From assembly GCA_030690855.1 (NCBI GenBank), contig JAUYFR010000035.1, positions 1-6,668 on the forward strand: 6,668 nt of DNA, given 5' to 3'. The notes under the pieces were generated by a model. That model was not told the origin of the DNA, did no database searches, and saw nothing but the letters and a program-made list of their open reading frames with translations. A program made the translations under genes and the position numbers. Origin of the DNA: Gallionellaceae bacterium (GTDB lineage: Bacteria > Pseudomonadota > Gammaproteobacteria > Burkholderiales > Gallionellaceae). Every line of letters begins with the position of its first letter. Position 1 is the first letter of the stretch. Shown here piece after piece: positions 1-6,243 of the stretch.

Positions 1-1
1 A

Positions 2-1015
2 GAGCTAGAAGCTGCCGCGCAGACGGAAACCGTTGGGGAAAAAATACTGTTCGCTCTCGGTCAGCAGTATCGGCTTGGAATCCATGATTACATGAGTACG
101 CCAAGTATCGGTATCACGCTATTTAATCAGCAGAAGCAAGCATCCGAAGACTTAATGCGGCAAGCGGATATTGCGATGTATCAAGCAAAAAAATCTGGGC
201 GTAATGCCATGCGTTTCTTCGATCCTCAGATGCAGAAAAACATCAATTCGCGCGCGATGCTTGAGGACGCGCTGCGTAATGCACTCGTTAGAAAAGAGTT
301 TCAATTGCATTACCAAATTCAGGTGAATGTTGACCATCGCCCTTTGGGGGCAGAGGTCTTAATTCGCTGGATTCATCCAGAGCTTGGTTTTATCTCACCA
401 GCAGAATTTATTCCGCTCGCAGAAGAAACTGGCTTAATGATACCTATAGGGCAATGGGTACTAGAGACGGCTTGCGCCCAACTCAGGTCTTGGCAGGGTG
501 ATGCGCTGACGAAAAATCTTGTTTTGGCCGTCAATGTTAGCGCCAAACAATTCAAGCAAGTCGATTTCGCAAAAAATGTTCAGGAGGTTATTGCGCGCTT
601 TGGTATTGAGCCTTCAAAACTTAAGATAGAGCTCACCGAAAGTATGTTGGTTGAGAATGTCGACGTCGTTGTAAACACCATGAATGCGTTAAAGGCAATG
701 GGTGTGTTGTTTTCATTGGATGATTTTGGAACGGGTTATTCATCTTTGCAATATTTAAAACAGCTACCACTCGATCAACTCAAAATCGACCAGTCTTTTG
801 TGCGGGATATCGTGCTGGATAGTAACGATAAAGCTATCGTACGCACAATCATCGCTATGGCAGTTAGTTTGAACCTAGACATTATTGCCGAAGGTGTTGA
901 AACAGAAGAGCAGCGCCAAATTTTGCAAGACAAAGGATGTAAAAATTTCCAAGGTTACTTATTTAGTAAGCCGGTGCCAATTGATCAGTTTGAGTCTTTG
1001 TTAAAGCAGAACTAA
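2..1015 (+). CDS. GGDEF-EAL protein, partial (5' end outside window); c-di-GMP phosphodiesterase domain intact
   Basis: The frame is open from the left edge, so about 337 C-terminal residues are visible and the true start lies outside. Residues 1 to about 75 are the end of a GGDEF domain, shown by the typical STPSIGITLF and ADIAMYQAKKSGRN segments; the GGDEF signature itself is not in view. The rest is a full EAL domain, which hydrolyses cyclic di-GMP to pGpG. All catalytic and metal-binding positions known for the family are present: E118 in EVLIRW (a variant of EAL), N178 in NVS, E210 in ELTES, D240-D241 in DDFGTG, K261 in LKID, E297 in AEGVE and Q317 in FQGYL. I therefore infer an active phosphodiesterase. 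Whether the GGDEF half is active, and which sensor or membrane part precedes it, cannot be seen. The gene ends 70 nt before a terminator that it shares with the convergent rne. Confidence 0.93.
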   Translation, partial: ELEAAAQTETVGEKILFALGQQYRLGIHDYMSTPSIGITLFNQQKQASEDLMRQADIAMYQAKKSGRNAMRFFDPQMQKNINSRAMLEDALRNALVRKEFQLHYQIQVNVDHRPLGAEVLIRWIHPELGFISPAEFIPLAEETGLMIPIGQWVLETACAQLRSWQGDALTKNLVLAVNVSAKQFKQVDFAKNVQEVIARFGIEPSKLKIELTESMLVENVDVVVNTMNALKAMGVLFSLDDFGTGYSSLQYLKQLPLDQLKIDQSFVRDIVLDSNDKAIVRTIIAMAVSLNLDIIAEGVETEEQRQILQDKGCKNFQGYLFSKPVPIDQFESLLKQN

Positions 1016-1085
1016 GTTGTCTCGATGAATTAATTCTAGCTCATCAACAGTAGAAGATGCTGTTCGTGGATTGTTGCAGCACAAT

Positions 1086-1121
1086 AAAAAACCCGCACGA
1101 TTTACACCGTGCGGGTTTTTT
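1086..1121. terminator. Bidirectional rho-independent terminator between the EAL gene and rne
   Basis: A perfect 14-bp inverted repeat (arms 1086-1099 and 1108-1121) encloses an 8-nt loop. The core is an 8-bp GC-rich stem, CCCGCACG with CGTGCGGG. It is preceded by six A and followed by six T, so each strand reads as a GC hairpin followed by a U run. It lies 70 nt after the EAL gene stop and 12 nt after the rne stop, and so can end transcription from both sides. The rest of the 1016-1133 gap shows only a 10-bp palindrome, GAATTAATTC (1027-1036), and a weak 5-bp stem (1046-1064), neither with a clear role. Confidence 0.93.
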
Positions 1122-1133
1122 ATGCGTAGCTGT

Positions 1134-3638
1134 TTATTTCGGTTGCTGTGTTTCAATCATCACTAATGGCTCATTGCTGGTCGCGGTGTAAACCTCACGT
1201 GGACGCGAGCGACGACGAGGAGTTGGCGTGCTATTTTCCTGAGGCACTACAACACTCGCCGCTTTGTTTGGATCTGTTTCGATCATCACTAAGCCTGCCG
1301 CGTTTAAGTCGGGCGCAATGTTTTCCTGGATAGGAGTGCTTTGCACTGCTGGCGCTATAGGTGCAACAGATGGCTCAACAACCACCTCCGCCACAGTAAC
1401 TACTTCTACTGGAGCAGCTACTACTTCAGCGGCAACTGGCGCTGGCGAAACAACCGCTTGCTGTACAGAAACTTCTGCAACCGGCTGATCTTGCTTAACT
1501 TCACTTTGCGCAGGTTGCATTGACACGGTGTCAGTTTGAGCAGTATTGGCTAAGGTCAAATCAGCGTTCGTTTCTTTGTTGGCAGCCTGAGCGCCATTTA
1601 TTTCATCACGGCGTTCACGCTCACGTCGGCCACCGCGACGGCCACGTTTACGGCCTTGTCCACTGTTACCTGTTTCTTCACCATTTGACTCGTTAGCTAC
1701 AACGGGTTTGCTGGTTTCTAAAGCCGGTTTTTCAGTTGGCGCTGGACGTGGTGGGCGTGGTTGACGTTCGCCACGAGGCTCTTGTGTTTGGCCTTTATTT
1801 TGAGGAGCGTTTTCTGCACGTGGTGCGTTAGCGTCATCGCGATCACGGCGTGGTTTATTGCGCTGACGGTTACCTTCTGGACGGTTTCCATCGCGTTCGC
1901 GGCGTGGTTGCGGAGGGCGCGCTTTGACAGGCTCTGCCGGTTTGCTTTCTTCACTTGAACCAGATAGCCAGCCAAACAATTTGCCAAAAATTGAAGTGGA
2001 TTCTGCTTTTTTCTCTTCACGCTTGGGCGCAGGTTGTGCTGGGGTGATTCCTTTTACAGCAGCTTGAGGGCGCTGTGCTTTGCTTTCTTCGGCAGAGGCA
2101 GGTGTTATCGCCTTCGTTTCTTCTGGTTTTTCTACCAACTTGTAGCTGGCTTGCATGTGTTCCGCAGTGATGTCGTCAGGGCGCAAACGGTTGACCGTGT
2201 AATGCGGTGTTTCCATGTGCGGATTAGGGATCAGCGTGATGTTGACCTTCAAGCGCGATTCGATGCGATGAATATCGGCGCGCTTCTCATTCAGCAGGAA
2301 AGTGGCAACATCAACAGGCACCTGTGCGTGAATCGCCGCGCTGCTGTCTTTCATTGCCTCTTCTTGGATGATGCGCAAGATGTTCAGTGCTGAAGACTCA
2401 GTGCCGCGAATATGGCCGATACCGTTACAACGTGGGCAAGGGGAGAAGCTACCTTCTTCCAAACTTGGTGCAAGACGCTGACGTGAAAGCTCTAACAAAC
2501 CGAAGCGAGAAATCTTGGCGGTTTGCACGCGAGCGCGGTCGTAACGTAGTGCGTCGCGTAAACGATTTTCTACGTCGCGTTGGTTCTTGCTCGACTCCAT
2601 ATCGATGAAGTCGATAACGATCAAGCCACCCAAGTCGCGCAGACGCACTTGACGAGCAATCTCATCTGCTGCTTCAAGGTTGGTGTTGTAAGCAGTGGTT
2701 TCGATGTCGCTGCCGCGTGTGGAGCGTGCGGAGTTAATGTCGATAGCAGTCAGGGCTTCGGTATGATCGATCACAATCGCGCCACCAGACGGCAGATTTA
2801 CCTGACGTGCATGGGCAGATTCGATTTGGTGCTCGATTTGGAAGCGAGAGAACAGCGGCACATCGTCGTGATAACGCTTGATGCGATTGACGTTGTCCGG
2901 CATCACCGTGCTCATAAAGGCTTGAGCTTGTTCGAAAATATCGTCGGTGTCGATCAGGATCTCGCCGATTTCCGGGTTGAAGTAGTCGCGAATCGCGCGA
3001 ACCACTAAGCTGCTTTCCAGATAGATTAGAGAGGGGGCTTTTTCAGTTTTAGCAGCACCTTCGATGGCATCCCACAATTGCTTGAGGTAGTTTAAGTCCC
3101 ATTGCAACTCTTCTAGGTTACGGCCAATACCGGCGGTACGAGCAATGATGCTCATGCCTTGAGGTACTTCCAGTTGCGCTAATACATCACGCAGTTCGTT
3201 GCGGTCTTCACCCTCGATACGACGCGATACGCCGCCGCCGTTAGGGTTGTTCGGCATCAGAACGATGTAGCGTCCCGCCAAGCTGATGTAAGTGGTCAGC
3301 GCAGCGCCTTTGTTGCCACGTTCGTCTTTTTCTATTTGAACCAGTAGCTCTTGGCCTTCTTTCAGTGCTTCTTTGATCGAAGAGCGGCCACTTGCGCCAG
3401 ACAGGTAAAACTGCGGGGAGACTTCTTTAAAGGGAAGGAATCCGTGGCGGTTGCCACCGTATTCGACGAAACAGGCTTCAAGGCTGGGCTCGATGCGGGT
3501 GATGACTGCTTTGTAAATGTTGCTCTTGCGTTGCTCTTTTCCGGCGGTTTCAATGTCGAGGTCAATTAGTTTTTGACCATCCACAATGGCGACGCGAAGT
3601 TCTTCCGGCTGCGTCGCATTGAATAGCATGCGTTTCAT
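1134..3638 (-). CDS. rne: Ribonuclease E (834 aa)
   Basis: This is the essential endonuclease that cuts single-stranded AU-rich RNA in mRNA decay and in rRNA and tRNA processing, and scaffolds the degradosome at the inner membrane. The catalytic half (about 1-505) is textbook: N-terminus MKRMLFNATQ, an S1 RNA-binding domain at about 37-120, 5'-sensor R167-T168, catalytic D300 and D343 with N302 in AIDIN, and the zinc-link CPRC at 401-404. Each site sits three residues before its E. coli counterpart. A hydrophobic amphipathic stretch at 549-560 (SIFGKLFGWLSG) resembles the membrane-targeting helix. After it come Arg/Pro-rich RNA-binding-like segments (572-632, 662-677) and a Val/Ala/Pro/Glu-rich linker (718-765). 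The motif LVMIET occurs twice near the end. The scaffold is shorter than in E. coli (1061 aa in all). I chose ATG at 3638 because it matches the E. coli N-terminus and follows purine-rich GGGAAAGAAG. An upstream in-frame TTG at 3677 would add 13 unlikely residues. RNase G is excluded by the long tail. Confidence 0.97.
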   Translation of the reverse strand: MKRMLFNATQPEELRVAIVDGQKLIDLDIETAGKEQRKSNIYKAVITRIEPSLEACFVEYGGNRHGFLPFKEVSPQFYLSGASGRSSIKEALKEGQELLVQIEKDERGNKGAALTTYISLAGRYIVLMPNNPNGGGVSRRIEGEDRNELRDVLAQLEVPQGMSIIARTAGIGRNLEELQWDLNYLKQLWDAIEGAAKTEKAPSLIYLESSLVVRAIRDYFNPEIGEILIDTDDIFEQAQAFMSTVMPDNVNRIKRYHDDVPLFSRFQIEHQIESAHARQVNLPSGGAIVIDHTEALTAIDINSARSTRGSDIETTAYNTNLEAADEIARQVRLRDLGGLIVIDFIDMESSKNQRDVENRLRDALRYDRARVQTAKISRFGLLELSRQRLAPSLEEGSFSPCPRCNGIGHIRGTESSALNILRIIQEEAMKDSSAAIHAQVPVDVATFLLNEKRADIHRIESRLKVNITLIPNPHMETPHYTVNRLRPDDITAEHMQASYKLVEKPEETKAITPASAEESKAQRPQAAVKGITPAQPAPKREEKKAESTSIFGKLFGWLSGSSEESKPAEPVKARPPQPRRERDGNRPEGNRQRNKPRRDRDDANAPRAENAPQNKGQTQEPRGERQPRPPRPAPTEKPALETSKPVVANESNGEETGNSGQGRKRGRRGGRRERERRDEINGAQAANKETNADLTLANTAQTDTVSMQPAQSEVKQDQPVAEVSVQQAVVSPAPVAAEVVAAPVEVVTVAEVVVEPSVAPIAPAVQSTPIQENIAPDLNAAGLVMIETDPNKAASVVVPQENSTPTPRRRSRPREVYTATSNEPLVMIETQQPK

Positions 3639-3651
3639 ATTTTTCTTCTTT

Positions 3652-3669
3652 CCCGCGCTCAGACACGGG
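3652..3669 (-). promoter_or_regulatory. Hairpin directly upstream of the rne ribosome-binding region
   Basis: In the rne mRNA sense, CCCGUG pairs with CGCGGG (one G-U pair) around the 6-nt loop UCUGAG. The 3' arm ends in the GGG that opens the purine-rich GGGAAAGAAG stretch before the AUG, so the stem lies against or partly covers the ribosome-binding region. A translational or RNase-sensing role is inference; a stem this short can arise by chance. Confidence 0.4.
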
Positions 3670-3675
3670 CAGGAC

Positions 3676-3687
3676 AAAGCGACACGC
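3676..3687. repeat. 12-nt direct repeat, copy 1 (AAAGCGACACGC)
   Basis: This is an exact copy of the sequence at 3809-3820, 133 bp away. In the rne mRNA it reads GCGUGUCGCUUU. Its right end overlaps the 14-bp palindrome by three bases. Both copies lie in the predicted rne leader, which makes a shared recognition element for a protein or RNA possible but unproven. Confidence 0.5.
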
Positions 3688-3698
3688 GGTTAACCGCG
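3685..3698. repeat. 14-bp perfect palindrome in the rne leader
   Basis: CGCGGTTAACCGCG is a perfect inverted repeat with 7-nt arms, 47 bp upstream of the rne start codon. As RNA it could form a 5-bp GC stem capped by UUAA. As DNA it resembles a dimeric repressor half-site pair. The sequence does not decide between these, and I do not recognise it as a known operator. Confidence 0.5.
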
Positions 3699-3808
3699 AT
3701 CGAGATTTGGGGTCGTGCAAACAGTGTTGAGATTAAGGTTCCAACGAATGTGCAAGGTAGTGTTCTCGGTGTGCTTGTCTTAAAAATTGTGGCGCTAGTT
3801 TTGTCATA

Positions 3809-3820
3809 AAAGCGACACGC
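3809..3820. repeat. 12-nt direct repeat, copy 2 (AAAGCGACACGC)
   Basis: This is the second exact copy, in the middle of the rne-rluC gap. In the mRNA sense it is followed by UUAUGACA, which lets UGUC of the repeat pair with GACA in a small 4-bp hairpin. Copy 1 lacks that partner, so the repeat is not simply half of a conserved stem. Confidence 0.5.
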
Positions 3821-3885
3821 TAAATTCTATCGGTATCCAAAATCCCGGATGCCTAGAGCGCGTAAATCAATTACCATCACTGCTT

Positions 3886-3911
3886 ATCCCGGTGAGTGAC
3901 ATTAACCGGAT
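3886..3911. repeat. Bulged inverted repeat in the rne-rluC gap
   Basis: ATCCCGGT (3886-3893) pairs with ACCGGAT (3905-3911), giving seven base pairs with one bulged C and an 11-nt loop. No U run follows on either strand, so it is not a terminator. It lies inside the predicted rne leader and may be one of its folded elements. Confidence 0.35.
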
Positions 3912-3989
3912 GGCGGTAGGTGGGATGGTGCGGCGGCACATCTGCCTTTCTACGCTAGCGGGGAAAATAACTTAACATCCCGCTCCCAT

Positions 3990-4019
3990 TTACCTAACTC
4001 GCGCGGCGCGAAGTATATT
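3990..4019 (+). promoter_or_regulatory. Weak candidate promoter for rluC with overlapping -10
   Basis: TATATT (4014-4019) is a five-of-six -10 on the plus strand, sharing bases with the minus-strand TATACT. The only -35 at useful spacing is TTACCT (3990-3995, 18-nt spacer, three of six), which is poor. A start from here would fall almost on the rluC ATG and give a leaderless mRNA, which fits the lack of a Shine-Dalgarno sequence before rluC. The rluC promoter could equally lie further upstream. Confidence 0.25.
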
Positions 4020-4040
4020 CAAAATGAATGGTTTAGGCAA
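4012..4040 (-). promoter_or_regulatory. Candidate sigma70 promoter of rne, overlapping the rluC start
   Basis: On the minus strand, TTGCCT (4035-4040) is a -35 with four of six consensus bases and TATACT (4012-4017) is a -10 with five of six, separated by an ideal 17 nt. Transcription would begin near 4005. The -35 lies inside the first codons of rluC. It is the best sigma70 match I found for rne in the gap; no experiment supports it here. Confidence 0.5.
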
Positions 4041-4962
4041 AGAATCTGTAACTTTAGTTGAAATCGACGAGGGTAGTTGTGAGCAACGCATCGACAACTT
4101 TTTATGCAAGCACCTCAAAGGGGTGCCCAAAAGCCATATCTACCGAATTTTGCGTAGTGGCGAGGTTCGGGTGAATAAAAAGCGCATCGACCAAACCTAC
4201 CGTTTACAACTTGGGGATTTGGTTCGCGTTCCTCCGGTTAGGGTGGCTGAGCCAGAACACCGTGAATATGTGCCGGCGCTGGAATTCCCTGTTTTATATG
4301 AAGATGATGCTTTATTAATCATCAATAAACCGAGTGGCACGGCAGTGCATGGTGGCAGTGGGGTGAGTTTTGGAGTGATCGAACAATTGCGTAGCGCACG
4401 GCCGCAGGCCAAATTTTTGGAATTAGTGCATCGCTTGGATCGGGAAACTTCCGGAGTGCTACTTTTGGCTAAGAAACGTTCTGCGTTGGTGGCCATGCAC
4501 GAAATCATGCGCGAGGGGAATAGCGATAAGCGTTATTTCGCTTTGGTGCTAGGGCAATGGAAGAATGTGAAGCAACACGTAAAGTTGCCATTGCATAAGT
4601 TTGACACCCCGCAGGGCGAGAAGAGGGTGATGGTGCGGGAAGACGGCATGGCTTCGCACACCATTTTCACCCTGCAAAAGGCTTGGGAAAATTTCACTTT
4701 GCTTGAAGCCCAGCTTAAAACGGGGCGTACGCACCAGATTCGTGTACACCTTTCCCATCTAGGCTTTCCGATTGCCGGAGATGACAAATACGGCGACTTT
4801 GCGCGTAATAAAGAGTTAATGAAACAGGGCCTTAAGCGCATGTTTTTGCATGCACATTCCATCGCCTTCAAGCATCCGCTGACGGAGGCGCCGATGAGCA
4901 TCACTGCGCCGTTACCTCCAGAGCTGCAAGGTTTTCTCGATAAACTGGATAAAGCCGCATGA
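4024..4962 (+). CDS. rluC: 23S rRNA pseudouridine synthase, RluC type (312 aa)
   Basis: RluC converts uridines 955, 2504 and 2580 of 23S rRNA (E. coli numbering) to pseudouridine in the cytoplasm. The protein has an N-terminal S4 RNA-binding domain (about 21-70, QRIDNFL to LGDLVRVP). The RluA/RluC/RluD-family catalytic domain follows, with catalytic D139 in HRLDRETSG and the conserved KTGRTHQIR at 232-240. The S4 segment VPKSHIYRILRSGEVRVNKKR and the position divergent from rne both favour RluC over RluD or RluA. Length is normal for the family. ATG 4024 is the first possible ATG, GTG or TTG start after the upstream in-frame stop at 3973-3975, so the start is firm. No Shine-Dalgarno sequence precedes it (the upstream bases are GAAGTATATTCAAA), which suggests a leaderless or weakly initiated message. 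The stop overlaps the next gene's ATG in ATGA. Confidence 0.95.
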   Translation: MNGLGKESVTLVEIDEGSCEQRIDNFLCKHLKGVPKSHIYRILRSGEVRVNKKRIDQTYRLQLGDLVRVPPVRVAEPEHREYVPALEFPVLYEDDALLIINKPSGTAVHGGSGVSFGVIEQLRSARPQAKFLELVHRLDRETSGVLLLAKKRSALVAMHEIMREGNSDKRYFALVLGQWKNVKQHVKLPLHKFDTPQGEKRVMVREDGMASHTIFTLQKAWENFTLLEAQLKTGRTHQIRVHLSHLGFPIAGDDKYGDFARNKELMKQGLKRMFLHAHSIAFKHPLTEAPMSITAPLPPELQGFLDKLDKAA

Positions 4963-6191
4963 CACCGAAGGCGCATTTTTCAGAGCGCTCGTTATTGTTA
5001 ACGCTGGCAGGTATTCAATTTGCCCATGTGCTTGATTTCATGATCATGATGCCGCTCGGTCCGATTTTGATGCGAGATTTGGGAATTACCACGCATGAAT
5101 TTGGTTTGCTAGTTGCGTCGTATAGCTTTAGTGCCGCGTTTTCTGGCTTGCTGGCGGCGACGTTCGTGGACAGATTTGAGCGTAAATCATTGTTATTATT
5201 GACTTTTATTTTATTTGGCCTGGCTACCTTGGCTTGCGGCATAGCCCCTGGTTATGTAACGTTGATGATTGCACGGGGTTTGGCAGGGGCATTTGGTGGC
5301 GTGCTAGGGGCCTTGGTGCAAACCATCGTGGGTGACGTGATTCCTTTCTCTCGTCGTGCCAAGGCAAGTGGCATTGTGTCGGCGGCTTTTTCATTTTCGA
5401 CCGTAGCGGGCGTCCCGTTATCTCTTTGGTTGGCAAGCTATTTTCAGTGGCGCGCACCGTTCTTTTTTATTGTAGCGTTGACGGCTATTTTTATATTGAT
5501 TGGTTGGCGCGTACTTCCAGAATTGCGTCATCACCTTAGCCAAGAAAAACTGGCCCACCCCTTCTCCGCCATGTTTGCCGTGATGCGCGATGTAAACCAT
5601 TGGCATGCGATGGCACTCTCCGCCATGATTATTTTTTCTGGCTTTACGGTGATTCCCTATTTAACGGTGTACGCGGTAAATAACATTTCGATCAGCCAGC
5701 ATGATATTGCCTATATTTATTTGGTGGGCGGTGCGGCGACTTTGGTAACGGCGCGTTTTATTGGTCAATGGGCGGATGCGAGCGGCAAAGTAAAGGTGTA
5801 TCGCATTGTTGCTTTGGCTTCGATGGTGCCGCTATTGGCGGTGACGCATATTCAAAATGCCTCGTTAGCGCTATGGATAGTCTGCACGACACTATTTTTT
5901 GTATTGGTTTCGGGGCGTTTTATTCCTGCGATGGCAATTATTAGTTCAGCGGCACAGCCCAAGCTGCGCGGTACTTTCATGTCACTGAATGCCACCGTGC
6001 AATCGTTGGCGATGGGCTTGGCTGCCTCCCTTAGCGGATTTATGATTACTCAGCAGAGCAGTGGGTATGTGGAGGGGTATCAGAATGTCGGTTACGTGGC
6101 GATTACGGCCAACTTATTGGCGATCTGGTATGTGTCGCGCATCAAAATGCATGACGCTCACCCCAATCTGCCAGACGTTGCCCCTAAATAA
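4959..6191 (+). CDS. MFS transporter, DHA1/AraJ-like efflux type (410 aa)
   Basis: This is an inner-membrane secondary transporter of the major facilitator superfamily, probably a proton-coupled exporter; the substrate cannot be told from sequence. Twelve hydrophobic helices are readable at about 11-37, 46-69, 77-95, 98-121, 134-156, 163-186, 217-240, 251-271, 281-297, 302-325, 340-363 and 373-393, with a hydrophilic central loop at about 187-216. The helix 2-3 loop carries a motif-A-like DRFERKS (71-77). Helix 5 has a degenerate motif C, with FSTVAGVPLS in place of the usual GP-x-x-GG. Helix 1 holds FAHVLDFMIMMPLGP, with D26 buried in the membrane. Length is typical. The ATG overlaps the rluC stop by four bases and has no strong Shine-Dalgarno sequence, so translation is probably coupled to rluC. 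A functional link between the two is not evident. Confidence 0.9.
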   Translation: MTPKAHFSERSLLLTLAGIQFAHVLDFMIMMPLGPILMRDLGITTHEFGLLVASYSFSAAFSGLLAATFVDRFERKSLLLLTFILFGLATLACGIAPGYVTLMIARGLAGAFGGVLGALVQTIVGDVIPFSRRAKASGIVSAAFSFSTVAGVPLSLWLASYFQWRAPFFFIVALTAIFILIGWRVLPELRHHLSQEKLAHPFSAMFAVMRDVNHWHAMALSAMIIFSGFTVIPYLTVYAVNNISISQHDIAYIYLVGGAATLVTARFIGQWADASGKVKVYRIVALASMVPLLAVTHIQNASLALWIVCTTLFFVLVSGRFIPAMAIISSAAQPKLRGTFMSLNATVQSLAMGLAASLSGFMITQQSSGYVEGYQNVGYVAITANLLAIWYVSRIKMHDAHPNLPDVAPK

Positions 6192-6232
6192 TTAGCAACT
6201 TATGCCGATATCAAGGTTGTAAGCTGTCCATT

Positions 6233-6240
6233 AAGGAGGT
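6233..6240 (+). promoter_or_regulatory. Near-perfect Shine-Dalgarno sequence of the small gene at 6244
   Basis: AAGGAGGT matches the anti-Shine-Dalgarno end of 16S rRNA at all eight bases and ends three bases before ATG 6244, a slightly short spacing. It is much stronger than any other ribosome-binding site in the window. It fixes the start and argues that the small gene is translated, possibly at high level. Confidence 0.8.
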
Positions 6241-6243
6241 GTC

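Larger units (their letters stand above)
3639..4005 (-). promoter_or_regulatory. Predicted long 5' untranslated leader of rne (candidate autoregulatory region)
   Basis: The 385-nt gap between rne and rluC has no plausible gene. If the promoter predicted at 4012-4040 is right, transcription begins near 4005 and the rne leader is about 367 nt. In E. coli the rne leader is about 361 nt and folds into hairpins that RNase E senses to control its own mRNA; a similar role here is inference. Elements visible in the leader are a hairpin next to the start codon (3652-3669), a 14-bp palindrome (3685-3698), a 12-nt direct repeat (3676-3687 and 3809-3820), a bulged stem-loop (3886-3911) and the palindrome CGCTAGCG (3953-3960). 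A second possible -10 (TAGAAT, minus strand, 3824-3829) has no good -35, but could give a shorter leader of about 180 nt. Confidence 0.55.

Noticed and set aside
733..762. DDFGTGYSS segment as an unusual signature
   Set aside because: It is the standard DDFGTG metal-binding motif of EAL domains.
1718..2020. 100-codon open frame on the minus strand in another frame of rne
   Set aside because: It is a shadow of the Arg/Pro-rich low-complexity region; the Lys/Asn/His-rich translation shows no domain.
2034..3008. Open frames of 119 and 142 codons on the plus strand, opposite rne
   Set aside because: They are antisense to the conserved catalytic and linker regions of RNase E, lack ribosome-binding sites, and their Cys/Arg/Val-rich translations resemble no protein.
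3636..3677. Upstream TTG start for rne adding 13 residues (MSCPCLSAGKKKN)
   Set aside because: The start would be TTG without a Shine-Dalgarno sequence, and the extension is unlike RNase E N-termini, which begin MKRML.
3907..3936. Run of GG doublets on the plus strand, possible G-quadruplex
   Set aside because: The tracts are mostly only two G long with uneven spacing; in the predicted rne transcript this strand is C-rich, so no RNA quadruplex would form there.
3972..4000. Possible rluC promoter TTAACA-N17-TAACTC
   Set aside because: The -35 is good (five of six) but the -10 matches only two of six bases.
4533..4976. 147-codon minus-strand frame opposite rluC
   Set aside because: It lies wholly antisense to conserved RluC sequence, with no ribosome-binding site and a Cys/Ser-rich shadow composition.
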